Assembly: GCF_004331995.1 (NCBI RefSeq)
Contig: NZ_SJDT01000001.1
Span: 396,221 to 460,220 of the forward strand
Length of the DNA stretch: 64,000 nt
Direction of reading: 5' to 3'
Origin: Arcanobacterium bovis
GTDB taxonomy: Bacteria > Actinomycetota > Actinomycetes > Actinomycetales > Actinomycetaceae
Part shown: positions 17,451 through 26,644 of the stretch, piece by piece
Position numbering within the stretch: position 1 is the first letter of the stretch
How the letters are laid out: each line of letters opens with the position of its first letter
Position numbers and translations under genes: made by a program
Notes under the pieces: generated by a model
Databases searched by the model: none
The model's input: the letters and a program-made list of their open reading frames with translations, nothing else
Told to the model about the DNA's origin: nothing

Positions 17451-18887
17451 TCATGCAAACACATACAGTAGCGCTACGAGCGCAAATCCAACGACGGATT
17501 CGAGCGTCTGCTGCACTGTCCATGTGCGAAGAGTGGTTTTCACATCCATGCCAAGGAGACGACCAACAAGCCAGAATCCAGAATCGTTGACATGCGAGGC
17601 AAACACAGATCCAGCCGAAGCAGCAAGCACGATACAGGCAACGCCAAGATCGCTTAGTCCAGCATCTGCGACTGCAGGTGCCATCAAAGAGATCGACGTA
17701 ATGAGCGCAACCGTTGCGGAACCCTGGGCGAGACGCAACGCTACCGATACAAGATAGGTGGCTAGCAACAATGGAATACCGAGGTTATTCATAGTATCGG
17801 ATAGCGCACCACCAATTCCTGATGTACGCAACACGCCACCGAACATGCCACCCGCTCCGGTGACTAGGATAACTGAGCAAACTGGACCAAGAGCCGAATC
17901 CATAATCTTCTCAAGTCCAATACGGTCTGTACCGATATAACGACCCAACAAAATAATGGCAATGAAAGTTGAGATCAACAATGCAATTGGAGTTTGACCG
18001 ATTTGTAGAAGCACTTCAACAAAGGCTGACGTCGGCGCTTTAGTGTTTGTCTCAGCTTTGGTTACCACACCATCGATTACGCCAGACTGTACTAGGGCGT
18101 TCACGCCAGTATTCAACGAGATCAATAGTGCAGGCAGTACGAGTGTGAAAATAACGGTGCCTACTGGTGGAAACGTCTTTGGTAGATCAGCATCATCAAT
18201 CGTTCCAAACAAGTTCGGGAACTTGAAATTCGTATGTTTGGCACAGTAACGCCCCCAAAGAACACCGGAAACGTAGAACGATGGGATAGCTACGACGATA
18301 CCAAGCACCATCACAAGCCCCATGTTCGCCTGAACAATTGTGCCAGCGCCGACCGGACCCGGATGTGGCGGAAGGAATACATGCATCACGGAGAACGCCG
18401 CTGCCGAAGGAATTGCGTAGAGTAAAATGTTCCCGCCAAGTCGGTGTGCAACAGCAAAGATAACTGGCAGCATCACAATAAATCCGGCATCAAAGAAAAT
18501 TGGGAAGCCAAGGATAAGTGATGCCACACCAAGCGCAAGAGGTGCACGCTGCTCTCCGAAGATACGCACCATAGAGTCAGCCAGAACTTTCGCACCGCCG
18601 GAAGCTTCAACCAGCTTTCCGAGCATTGCACCAATTCCAACAAGGAGCGCAACAGATCCCAAAGTGGACGAGAATCCATTGGTGAGAGTTGATAGTAGTT
18701 GTGAAGCAGGAATACCAGCAGCAACCGCCGTTAATAAGCTCACAACAATAAGGGTTAGAAATGCATGCAGGCGGAGCAGGATTACAGAGACGAGGATCAG
18801 CACAATTGCTGCTACAGCAATCAGTAGCAACGGCCCTGCGCTCATCGTTTGTACCCAAGGCTCAGCCGCAAGAAGAATCGGTTTCAT
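17451..18887 (-). CDS. gntP: Gluconate:H+ symporter, GntP family
   Basis: A 478-residue inner-membrane permease with about 12 hydrophobic segments. Family features include LRLHAFLTLIVVSL near the N-terminus, the conserved DAGFIVMLPVIFAVA region, LPPHPGPVGA, and the C-terminal GSVFASHVNDSGFW. It imports gluconate or a similar sugar acid by proton symport. GGAG precedes the ATG at good spacing. It is first in the operon with the kinase/dehydrogenase fusion and divergent from the GntR regulator. Confidence 0.94.
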   Translation of the reverse strand: MKPILLAAEPWVQTMSAGPLLLIAVAAIVLILVSVILLRLHAFLTLIVVSLLTAVAAGIPASQLLSTLTNGFSSTLGSVALLVGIGAMLGKLVEASGGAKVLADSMVRIFGEQRAPLALGVASLILGFPIFFDAGFIVMLPVIFAVAHRLGGNILLYAIPSAAAFSVMHVFLPPHPGPVGAGTIVQANMGLVMVLGIVVAIPSFYVSGVLWGRYCAKHTNFKFPNLFGTIDDADLPKTFPPVGTVIFTLVLPALLISLNTGVNALVQSGVIDGVVTKAETNTKAPTSAFVEVLLQIGQTPIALLISTFIAIILLGRYIGTDRIGLEKIMDSALGPVCSVILVTGAGGMFGGVLRTSGIGGALSDTMNNLGIPLLLATYLVSVALRLAQGSATVALITSISLMAPAVADAGLSDLGVACIVLAASAGSVFASHVNDSGFWLVGRLLGMDVKTTLRTWTVQQTLESVVGFALVALLYVFA

Positions 18888-18958
18888 ACGTTATCTCCAT
18901 ATGTGAGTTGATTTAGGTGCCTAATTTAATTCGCCTGTCCATTCAGGAGAATTCGCTC

Positions 18959-18977
18959 AGATGAATGTTTTTCATCT
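18959..18977. promoter_or_regulatory. Inverted repeat in the gntP upstream region
   Basis: AGATGAA and TTCATCT are perfect 7-bp arms around TGTTT, about 70 bp upstream of gntP. Confidence 0.4.
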
Positions 18978-18990
18978 CAACAAAGGAACC

Positions 18991-19033
18991 TAACTAACCA
19001 CTGCCTTGTGATTAGTTAAGACTAATCTAGTCT
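18991..19033. promoter_or_regulatory. Clustered GntR/FadR operator half-sites
   Basis: Three overlapping inverted repeats share TTAGT/ACTAA half-sites: TAACTAA with TTAGTTA, GATTAGT-TAAG-ACTAATC (19010-19027), and AGACTA-ATC-TAGTCT (19019-19033). FadR-subfamily regulators bind short palindromes with GT...AC cores, and the site lies between the regulator and gntP, so autoregulation and gluconate control are likely. Confidence 0.6.
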
Positions 19034-19164
19034 AAAGGTATTACTTTTAACAAGCAATAAAAATATCTTTTTGACACGCAGGTATCTTCTGCACCGAAAT
19101 AGTCAATGCAATAGCCACCAAAGTACTATCAGTAGCAGCATAAAAATGCTAGTGTTTAGGAATT

Positions 19165-19914
19165 ATGGATACACCCGGATCGCGACATAGAGGCATACTG
19201 GAAATAGTTGGTCCACGTATCGCCAACGGAATTCTCCCAGCAGGCTCGGTGATGACTTTAGCCGACTTAGAAGCGGAGTTTGAGTGCTCACGTACCGTAG
19301 CACGCGACGTACAGCGCTCACTGGAAGAATGCGGTCTCACCGTGGCGCAACGTCGTCGTGGCTTAATTGTTCAACCAATGCAATATTGGAACGTGTTCCA
19401 TCCTGACGTAATCAGATGGCGTCTTTCCGGTGAAGGTCGCGAGCGCCAAATGGAATCGCTAACAGATCTGCGAATGGCAATTGAAACGAGAGCCGTTGCG
19501 CTTGCTGCCAAATATGCGTCTCGTGATGAGCGCACAGAGATTCTTAAAGCGGGCTTGAAAGTAGTGGAACTCGGCTTAGAGAGTGCGGGACCGGAGTTTA
19601 TGGAGTGGGACATTCGTTTCCATCGCCTAATCCTCAAGGCCTGCGGGAACGAAATGTTCGCTGCTCTATCTACTGTGATTGAATCAGTGCTCACATGGCG
19701 TACTCAACTTAATCTCATGCCACCAGTACCGGAGCCCCGCGCCATTCACAATCACGAACAAATAGCGCGGGCCATTTACGCGGGTGACGCTGACGCTGCA
19801 GTCGCTGCGATGCGCGATTTAGTAGACGAAGTTCAAGAAGCATTCGCATCTCATATGCCTAATGTATTACGTTCAGCAACCACTGCAACACCACTCCCGC
19901 CACCCGCAGAATAA
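19165..19914 (+). CDS. GntR-family transcriptional regulator, FadR subfamily
   Basis: A 249-residue regulator. Residues about 8-72 form the winged helix (IANGILPAGSVMTLADLEAEF, ARDVQRSLEECGL). The remainder is an all-helical FCD effector domain with metal-ligand-like Asp/His residues in WDIRFHRLI and in the later IHNHEQI segment. It is divergent from gntP and probably represses the gluconate operon until gluconate or 6-phosphogluconate binds. The RBS is weak (AGGA close to ATG). Confidence 0.88.
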   Translation: MDTPGSRHRGILEIVGPRIANGILPAGSVMTLADLEAEFECSRTVARDVQRSLEECGLTVAQRRRGLIVQPMQYWNVFHPDVIRWRLSGEGRERQMESLTDLRMAIETRAVALAAKYASRDERTEILKAGLKVVELGLESAGPEFMEWDIRFHRLILKACGNEMFAALSTVIESVLTWRTQLNLMPPVPEPRAIHNHEQIARAIYAGDADAAVAAMRDLVDEVQEAFASHMPNVLRSATTATPLPPPAE

Positions 19915-19977
19915 TTTCCCCACAACGGCATTTTCCAAGTAGTCTAGCTACCGATTATTCTTCCTGTAAGGAGCCGT

Positions 19978-20244
19978 ATGAACATTAAAATAAGATATTT
20001 TGCTTCCGCCGCCGCCGCGGCCGGAATTACCGAGGACACCTACGCTCTGGCTGAAAATTCCACAATCGCCACTTTGATTGACGCAATCACCACAAAGCAC
20101 GCATCGCTACCCAACGGAAGCGATCTCGTGCGTATCCTCGGTTTCAGCTCTTTTCTTCTCGATGGGCGCCACGCAAGCAGCGAAACTATCATTCCTGCTG
20201 GTAGCGTCTCTATCGACGTTCTCCCACCTTTCGCAGGAGGCTGA
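19978..20244 (+). CDS. moaD: Molybdopterin synthase sulfur carrier subunit MoaD
   Basis: An 88-residue ubiquitin-fold protein that carries the thiocarboxylate sulfur for dithiolene formation in molybdopterin synthesis. It ends in the essential Gly-Gly (LPPFAGG). AAGGAG precedes the ATG. The stop is 2 nt before the MoeB-like gene, so the two are coupled. Confidence 0.92.
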   Translation: MNIKIRYFASAAAAAGITEDTYALAENSTIATLIDAITTKHASLPNGSDLVRILGFSSFLLDGRHASSETIIPAGSVSIDVLPPFAGG

Positions 20245-20246
20245 TC

Positions 20247-21032
20247 GTGAAGCCACTCGTTGATGTGGGCGCTGAACTAACGCCCGCCCAAAAGGAGCGC
20301 TTCGCTCGCCACCTCGTGCTTGCTGAACTGGGCGAAGAGGGGCAGCGTCGCCTCTGCAACGCTCGCGTGCTCATGGTTGGAGCTGGTGGTTTAGGTTCAC
20401 CCGCTCTTCTCTACCTGACCGCGGCAGGTATCGGCACAATTGGCATTGTGGACGACGACGTCGTCTCACTATCAAATCTGCAACGGCAAGTGATCCATTC
20501 CAACGCCGCAATTGGCGAGCCAAAAGTCAGCAGCGCCAAGCGACGCCTGCTCGAATTGGATCCGAGCCTCACGATAAACACCTACCAACTACGGCTTGAC
20601 GATTCCAATGTAGATGCCATCCTCGCAGATTACGACATTGTAGTGGAAGGAACCGACAACCAAAAAGTGCGTTTTGTTATTTCGGATGCGGCTGCACGTG
20701 CGCAAAAACCGATGGTCTGGGCTTCTGTACAGCGCTGGCAAGCTCAAGTATCGGTGTTTTGGAGTGGCAAGAGCGCCGTCGAACACGGAATGCCAGCTCC
20801 GAACGGTATCACCTTGCGCGACGTATTTCCCCACGAAGCGCCAGTCGATGCCATTCCAAGCGGCGTGGAAATCGGATTACTGGGCGCACTACCTGGTCAA
20901 ACAGGCGTGATTGAGGCTATCGAAGCTATTAAAATCATCACTGGCATCGGAACACCGCTCGTAGGCCGAATCAAATTCATCGACCTCCTCCACGCCACTG
21001 ACGTAGACATCCCGATCAGTCCCGCGCAGTAA
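20247..21032 (+). CDS. moeB: MoeB/ThiF-type adenylyltransferase lacking zinc cysteines
   Basis: A 261-residue E1-like enzyme predicted to adenylate the C-terminal glycine of MoaD. The ATP-binding core is clear: VGAGGLGSPALLYL, VDDDVVSLSNLQRQVIH, and EGTDN with its Asp. The family's two CxxC zinc motifs are missing, and the conserved PSC segment is PSG here; only one cysteine (near residue 37) is present in the whole protein. There is no C-terminal rhodanese domain. Start is GTG, 2 nt after moaD. It overlaps the convergent modBC by 17 bp. Pairing with moaD supports the MoeB role. Confidence 0.88.
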   Translation: MKPLVDVGAELTPAQKERFARHLVLAELGEEGQRRLCNARVLMVGAGGLGSPALLYLTAAGIGTIGIVDDDVVSLSNLQRQVIHSNAAIGEPKVSSAKRRLLELDPSLTINTYQLRLDDSNVDAILADYDIVVEGTDNQKVRFVISDAAARAQKPMVWASVQRWQAQVSVFWSGKSAVEHGMPAPNGITLRDVFPHEAPVDAIPSGVEIGLLGALPGQTGVIEAIEAIKIITGIGTPLVGRIKFIDLLHATDVDIPISPAQ

Positions 21033-23022
21033 TTCTCACCTGCGTCGCTTTGACTTCGGCAGTCACTTCCTTACCTTCGTGCAGGTCAAGTTGCACCATT
21101 GCCGACGCCGTCACCAAGGCTTTTATTGCATGCGCGCCGTCGATAAGCACCGATACCAGCGCAGTCGCGTGCTGCATCTGAATGCGCGTGACGATGCCGT
21201 TCCACGAGTTGCGTGGAGAACCACCAGTTTTGTGTGCATGAAGCGCGACTGCCGCAGGATCGAAAATTGCTGCCGCTATAGCACCTTGCGAAACTATGTC
21301 GTCAACGTCAGTGCTATGCACAGCGAGTGTGGACGTGACGCGCACAGCCTCGTCGAAATACTCTCCTACCAGCAAATTTACTCCCAAGAATGAGGCCACA
21401 AATTCATTGGGAGGATTGTTGATAATGGAGTCGATGGGAGCACAGGCAACGAGTCTGCCCTGCTCAAGCACAGCAATATCATCGGCAAGCGACACCACAT
21501 CAAGCAGTTCGTGGGTAATCAACACAGCACCGAGCCCCTGGCGCGTGCGCTGGTGAATAATATTTCGCAAAATCGATTGGGCTTGGAAATCGATACCCGC
21601 AAAGGGTTCGTCGAGAACGAGTAGATCTGGACGCACTGCCAGTGCCTGGGCAAGCGCAATCCGCTGGGCTTGCCCACCCGAGAGTTCATGCGGCGCGAAA
21701 TCAGCAAAATCCGCCATTCCCACCGCTACGAGCTCTTGCCGCGCTATGTCTAACGCCTGCTGCGGAGTTTTCCCCTGGCAACGCGGCCCAAACGCCACAT
21801 TATGCAGCACCGACATATGCGGAAAAAGCGCCGGATTTTGCTGCAGAAAACCGATCTTTGCCTGAATCTGCGAACGGCATCGGCTTCCCAGTTTATTACT
21901 CGGTAAATCACCTGCTAAAAAGCGGGCTGTGGTAGATTTCCCAGCACCGTTCGGGCCAATAAGTGCCAGAACTTTGTGTGTGCTTGATGCGATCTCCATG
22001 TCAATGTTCCAGTCGGGCACATCTACGCGAATTTTCCATGGCTGAGCAGGCTGAGCAGGCCGCACGTAATGTTCATGCTGCTCTTGACGTTCAGACCGCA
22101 TTTGCTGTTCAGGCGGCAGCACAGGCCATGAGGGCTGTAGTTGTGGCAACACCGAACGCTCGGCAGGCACAGCAGCGGCAGCGTCGTCGTCCAAAATCTG
22201 CGCAGCTACACTGGCAGACCTGCGAAAACGACGCGAACCATAAGATTCGAGCGCATTGGTAACCAAGGTGAGCAGCAGCGCAATACTGATGAGCACCATC
22301 GAAAGCGCAAGCGCCGTGTCCACGTTCACCTCACGCTGAAGATAAACTTCCAATGGCAATGTGCGAGTAATGCCCTGCATTGAACCTGCGAATGTGATTG
22401 TAGCGCCAAATTCGCCGAGGCTCCGAGCCGCGGCCAACGCCGCTCCTGCCAGCAAAGATGGCATGAGTAAGGGCACAGTAATACGCGAAAACTGCCGCCA
22501 CCGGCTCGCGCCAAGGTGATGGGCTCTGCGCTCGTAGGCAGTACCCTGAGTTTTCACCGCCGCCTCAACGGTTACGATCAAAAACGGCATCGACACAAAG
22601 GTTTGAGCAAGCACAACTGCGCAGGTAGTATAGGGTATCGAGATTCCAAACGCAGAAAGCGAACCGCCAAGAATACCATTGCGTCCAAAAGTGGTGAGTA
22701 GCGCAATTCCAGCTACCACCGGCGGCATCACCAGAGGAACCGTAACAAGAGCGCGCAACACGGCAAGCCACCACGGCAATTTCCCCTGCTCACCGGCCCG
22801 TCCAAAAACTAGCGCAAGCGGAAAGCCCAGCCCAACACTCAGGAGCGTCGAAGCCGCGCACGTAAGAAGCGAAAGTTCAATCGCGTCTTGAGCCGCGCCG
22901 CTTTGGAGCACTGTAAAGAAGCTACTCCACGGGATCCGCACGGCTATCGCCACGAGCGGGAGGCTGAGAAAGACGACAGCGATCATCGCCGGCGCGAGAA
23001 GCCATCGTGGGAGAAAACGCAT
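21016..23022 (-). CDS. Molybdate ABC transporter, fused permease and ATPase (ModB-ModC)
   Basis: A 668-residue fusion. Residues 1-265 are a ModB-type permease with about five to six membrane helices and the EAA-like cytoplasmic loop HHLGASRWRQFSRITVPLL (169-187). A hydrophilic Gln/Pro-rich linker (270-330) joins it to a ModC ATPase: Walker A GPNGAGKS (356-363), signature LSGGQAQR (447-454), Walker B LLVLDEP (467-473), and a C-terminal TOBE-like molybdate-binding domain (about 600-668). A homodimer would supply both membrane and both ATPase subunits. It is downstream of modA, 33 bp away. Confidence 0.93.
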   Translation of the reverse strand: MRFLPRWLLAPAMIAVVFLSLPLVAIAVRIPWSSFFTVLQSGAAQDAIELSLLTCAASTLLSVGLGFPLALVFGRAGEQGKLPWWLAVLRALVTVPLVMPPVVAGIALLTTFGRNGILGGSLSAFGISIPYTTCAVVLAQTFVSMPFLIVTVEAAVKTQGTAYERRAHHLGASRWRQFSRITVPLLMPSLLAGAALAAARSLGEFGATITFAGSMQGITRTLPLEVYLQREVNVDTALALSMVLISIALLLTLVTNALESYGSRRFRRSASVAAQILDDDAAAAVPAERSVLPQLQPSWPVLPPEQQMRSERQEQHEHYVRPAQPAQPWKIRVDVPDWNIDMEIASSTHKVLALIGPNGAGKSTTARFLAGDLPSNKLGSRCRSQIQAKIGFLQQNPALFPHMSVLHNVAFGPRCQGKTPQQALDIARQELVAVGMADFADFAPHELSGGQAQRIALAQALAVRPDLLVLDEPFAGIDFQAQSILRNIIHQRTRQGLGAVLITHELLDVVSLADDIAVLEQGRLVACAPIDSIINNPPNEFVASFLGVNLLVGEYFDEAVRVTSTLAVHSTDVDDIVSQGAIAAAIFDPAAVALHAHKTGGSPRNSWNGIVTRIQMQHATALVSVLIDGAHAIKALVTASAMVQLDLHEGKEVTAEVKATQVRITARD

Positions 23023-23055
23023 GAATATCCTTATTTTTCGGATTCAGAATGATCT

Positions 23056-23922
23056 TCACAAATTCTTCGCTGGCACGAAGCCGTACTTGTGAAGAATTTC
23101 TTGCCCTGCTGGAGATTTTACGGCATCAACAAAAGCTTGCGCAGCCGCAGATTCAGAGCTGTTTTTCAATGTAGCAAGCATGTACGTGGTAGAAACGCTA
23201 GCAGCTTCGGGCACTTCCACGATTTTCACTTTCTCGCCCGCAAGCTGCGCATCCGTGCGATAGACGAACCCGGCGTCGGCCTCTGCGGACTCAACTTTTG
23301 TGCGCACGCCCGTCACGCTTTGTTCCTCAGAAACCGGCTCCAAGGAAACCTTAAGGCGCTCCTCAAGTTTCTTCGTAGTTTTACCACAAGGCACCTGAGC
23401 AGCGCATATCACCAGTTTAGTGCCGCGAAGATCGGCAATCGACGCCACGTGCGCCGGATTATTGGCCGGCACGATCAAACTGAGCGAATTGCTGGCGAAT
23501 TTCTCAGGGGTATTCACGAAATCGGATACTTTCGCCATATTTCCCTCGTCGGCCGAGGCAAATACCTGAGCCGGCGCTCCATTCTTGATCTGCTCAGCCA
23601 GCGCAGACGAGCCATCGAAAGAAAAAGTTACCTTCACCTGCGGAGATTCTTTAGCGAGCACTTTCTCGGCGATTTCTGGAAACGCCGCATTCAGGGAAGC
23701 TGCGGCAAATACCGTAATTTCTTCAGTGTTTGCGTTCGAATACGAGCCAGAACGCTCCTGTTTAGCGTTGTTTGCTTTTTCGCCCGACGTCGTTCCCTCA
23801 CCGTGCGTCTGTGACGCGCTAGAACAAGCCCCAAGCAGCATACTTGCCACTATTGCAAACCCAATCACCAAGAATTGCGTTCGCTTAGAATGTAGACGGC
23901 AGCGTTGAGTCATGGCATGCAT
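23056..23922 (-). CDS. modA: Molybdate-binding lipoprotein ModA
   Basis: A 288-residue periplasmic-type binding protein anchored as a lipoprotein. The signal peptide ends in the lipobox LLGACSS. Mature-domain signatures include EITVFAAASLNAAFPEIA, FSFDGSSALAEQI and VFASADEGNM, which bind the oxyanion. ATG 23922 is preferred over an upstream in-frame start because it gives a normal signal peptide; the ATG at 23913 is also possible. It feeds the fused ModBC permease/ATPase in one operon. Confidence 0.92.
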   Translation of the reverse strand: MHAMTQRCRLHSKRTQFLVIGFAIVASMLLGACSSASQTHGEGTTSGEKANNAKQERSGSYSNANTEEITVFAAASLNAAFPEIAEKVLAKESPQVKVTFSFDGSSALAEQIKNGAPAQVFASADEGNMAKVSDFVNTPEKFASNSLSLIVPANNPAHVASIADLRGTKLVICAAQVPCGKTTKKLEERLKVSLEPVSEEQSVTGVRTKVESAEADAGFVYRTDAQLAGEKVKIVEVPEAASVSTTYMLATLKNSSESAAAQAFVDAVKSPAGQEILHKYGFVPAKNL

Positions 23923-24108
23923 ATCTTTCTTGAGGTTAATCTTTCTGCGCGGTGGTCGGTATTTGCAGGTAGCTTTGCCCTGCAAACTCCGACTATCCTC
24001 CAGCTTATGAGCACAATCGCAAAATGCCAATTAAAATTTTTCACCTCCAAGCAATACTTAGGTTAAGATATTCTCAAAGAATTATCTTGAAATAGTAAAG
24101 AGGAAGTA

Positions 24109-24609
24109 ATGAGCGCCAAGAAAATTACCGCCGCCGTCATCACGATCTCCGACCGTTCCGCTGCCGGTTTACGTGACGATATCTCTGGCCCGCTCGCGGT
24201 AAACCTCCTGAAAAATGCCGGAGTAGACGTTCTCTACACCGGAGTGACTCGCGACGACGTGCGCTCCATTGCCGAAGAAGTGCAAACGGCCGCAATCCAC
24301 GAGGTCGACCTAGTATTTACAACTGGCGGAACAGGCATTGCGCCGCAAGACTTCACAGCGCGCGCCATGGACACCCTACTGCGCTTCGATATTCCTGGCA
24401 TTGCGGAAGCGATTCGCTACGAGGGGTGGAAACGTGGCGTGCATGGCGCTGCTCTGTCCCGCGGACGAGCGGGAGTACTGGTCACAGGTCTGCACCGAGT
24501 CTTAGTGGTAAACGCTCCCGGCTCACCAAATGGCGTTAAAGACGCCCTTAACGTGCTTCTACCAATGCTCGAACACACCGTGTCTCAGATGCACGGCGAC
24601 GATCACTGA
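24109..24609 (+). CDS. Molybdopterin adenylyltransferase-type protein MoaB/MogA
   Basis: A 166-residue MoCF-domain protein. It contains ITISDRSAAG, the FTTGGTGIAPQDFT molybdopterin-binding loop and APGSPNGVKDAL. MogA-type enzymes adenylate molybdopterin before metal insertion; MoaB homologues take the same place in many bacteria. GAGGAAG precedes the ATG. It stands alone in its direction between modA and moeA. Confidence 0.92.
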   Translation: MSAKKITAAVITISDRSAAGLRDDISGPLAVNLLKNAGVDVLYTGVTRDDVRSIAEEVQTAAIHEVDLVFTTGGTGIAPQDFTARAMDTLLRFDIPGIAEAIRYEGWKRGVHGAALSRGRAGVLVTGLHRVLVVNAPGSPNGVKDALNVLLPMLEHTVSQMHGDDH

Positions 24610-24646
24610 GTCCGCTACCACGGACGGGTGCGCAGGGTTCCGCACC
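24610..24646 (+). terminator. Tandem small hairpins after the moaB/mog gene
   Basis: GTCCG/CGGAC is followed at once by GGTGCG/CGCACC. There is no T tract, so terminator activity is uncertain. Confidence 0.35.
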
Positions 24647-24693
24647 GCGGATGAATTACCCAGGTTCGCACTATGCTTGAATCCCTACGTTCA

Positions 24694-25974
24694 CTACCAG
24701 CGCTTCACGCCCATAAGCTGGATGTTTACCAGATCTCCTTGAGCAACGTGATCAACGTCTGCCTCCACTACCGCGAGCGCATCCGCTTGCGCCAACGAAG
24801 CCACCAAATGCGATCCTGAACCGAGCGCATGGATCGGCGTAATCTCCAGCTCGCCCCGAGAACACGTCAACTTTCCCGGCAAATATTGCCGCCTACCTGC
24901 TGGTGACTTCCACGACGCACCGGCACGAGCCGAGAGGAGCTCTGGTTGTTCACTCACCTCTTTACCCAACAGCTTCGCAATCGTAGGGGCCACAAATAAC
25001 GCGAAAGAAACCGCAACCGACACGGGATTTCCCGGCAGACTCAGCACGCCGACGTCGTCACCCGAATCTCCGCGATAAATCCCGTGACCTTGTGGTTTGC
25101 CTGGCTGCATGGCAACTTTTTCGAACGTGAAGCCGTGGGCCTGTCCAAATTCTTTGACCGGATCAAAAGCTCCCATCGAAACTCCACCGGACGTAACGAT
25201 CAGATCGGCGTCTTGAGCAGCTAATTCAAGCGTTTGAGCGAAACTGCGGGCAGTATCTCCCGAGCGATACACGCCCACCACCTGGGCTCCTGCCGCCTGC
25301 GCCAAATGGGAAATGAGTACCGAATTAGAATCTGGAATCTGCCCAAATTCCGGAACAACTCCCGGATCCACAAGCTCAGAACCAGTAGAAATAACCGCAA
25401 CTCGCGGCTGACGCACCACGCTCACACGCGTTTGCCCGATCGACACGAGAGTAGAAATCGCGAGCGCATTCAACGTGTTGCCGGCTTTCAACACAGTGTC
25501 ACCCACCCGCACATCCTCGCCAGCAAAGCGGACGTTTTGCCCGGCAGTAGGCTTAACACCAATCGTCACCTGCGCCGGCGCTTCCGATGCACCGCGCGGA
25601 GCTTCCGTATCTTCAATCTTGACGACGGCGTCCGCCCAGCTTGGAACCGGCGCACCAGTCATAATTCGCGCAGCCATAGCGTCGATCGCACCATCGCCAG
25701 CATCGCTACTAGAAACGCCGTCGATCTCCCGCGTACCAGCCGCAATATCGCGAACCACCCGCAACACGTAGGGCGGCCCACCTGAAAAATCCACTGTACG
25801 CACAGCAAATCCGTCCATTGCCGAGTTATTAAAGGGTGGCACGTTGAGCTGAGCCGTAACGTCTTGAGCCAAGGTTCGGTCCACCGCTTCATGAAAATCA
25901 ACTGTTACAGCTGGTAATGCGTGTGGTTGAAGATTACGAATAACAAGCTGGAGATACTCTTCAGGGCTGAGCAT
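24694..25974 (-). CDS. moeA: Molybdopterin molybdenumtransferase
   Basis: A 426-residue MoeA that inserts molybdate into adenylated molybdopterin. Signatures seen in order: PPFNNSAMDGFAVR near the N-terminus, IMTGAPVPSWADAVVKIED, the MoCF core TSGGVSMGAFDPVKE and LPGNPVSVAVSF, then a C-terminal domain IV. Length is typical. It is separated from moaC by about 90 bp and transcribed in the same direction, so the two may share an operon. Confidence 0.95.
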   Translation of the reverse strand: MLSPEEYLQLVIRNLQPHALPAVTVDFHEAVDRTLAQDVTAQLNVPPFNNSAMDGFAVRTVDFSGGPPYVLRVVRDIAAGTREIDGVSSSDAGDGAIDAMAARIMTGAPVPSWADAVVKIEDTEAPRGASEAPAQVTIGVKPTAGQNVRFAGEDVRVGDTVLKAGNTLNALAISTLVSIGQTRVSVVRQPRVAVISTGSELVDPGVVPEFGQIPDSNSVLISHLAQAAGAQVVGVYRSGDTARSFAQTLELAAQDADLIVTSGGVSMGAFDPVKEFGQAHGFTFEKVAMQPGKPQGHGIYRGDSGDDVGVLSLPGNPVSVAVSFALFVAPTIAKLLGKEVSEQPELLSARAGASWKSPAGRRQYLPGKLTCSRGELEITPIHALGSGSHLVASLAQADALAVVEADVDHVAQGDLVNIQLMGVKRW

Positions 25975-26064
25975 AGATTACCTAGAACTTTCTAGAATTT
26001 AGCGAAGGCTTAATTGACTTAGCATCACACTAAGTTTGATGTATTTCGTGCGATTTTGAAGCAT

Positions 26065-26577
26065 CTAGTCCGCTTGCGAGCCGGGCGCGGCACTCTCATA
26101 ACCAGGACGCACCCAATCGCCTGAACGGCCTCCCGATTTATGGGTGATCACGCATTCACTGATCACCGCCGAGCGATCCACGCCTTTGACCATATCAATT
26201 ACCGCGAGCGCCGCAATCGTGGCTGCTGTGAGTGCTTCCATTTCTACGCCAGTTCGATCAGCATTACGCACGCAAGTAGTGATGAGCACGTGATCGCTAT
26301 GCAGCGTCACATCCACCTCGGCACCATGCACTCCAATGGTATGAGCAAGCGGCAGGAGGTCCGGCACCTTTTTCGCTGCCGAAATACCGGCAATTCGGGC
26401 GACGGCGAGCACGTCACCTTTAGGAACGCTTCCGTTACGCAGCGCTTCGAGCACGGTTTCAGAGCACAGCACTTTGGCTTGGGCACGCGCAGCACGCACA
26501 GTAGGTTGTTTTTCGGTAACGTCCACCATCCACACTTTGCCTGCTGAATCAAGGTGCGTAAGTTTAATATCGTTCAT
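26065..26577 (-). CDS. moaC: Cyclic pyranopterin monophosphate synthase MoaC
   Basis: A 170-residue enzyme acting after MoaA in the first step of molybdopterin synthesis. LTHLDSAGKVWMVDV, LPLAHTIGVHGAEVDV, VEMEALTAATIAALAVIDM and the AVIS segment match the family. The ATG at 26577 is fixed by AGGAGG 5 nt upstream; a longer upstream extension is unsupported. Divergent from moaE with 67 bp between starts. Confidence 0.95.
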   Translation of the reverse strand: MNDIKLTHLDSAGKVWMVDVTEKQPTVRAARAQAKVLCSETVLEALRNGSVPKGDVLAVARIAGISAAKKVPDLLPLAHTIGVHGAEVDVTLHSDHVLITTCVRNADRTGVEMEALTAATIAALAVIDMVKGVDRSAVISECVITHKSGGRSGDWVRPGYESAAPGSQAD

Positions 26578-26644
26578 AATTCCTCCTAAATCCATGCTAG
26601 TGTGTCTTGAAGATTTTGAAGAATTCTCAGCACGGTAGGAGATC

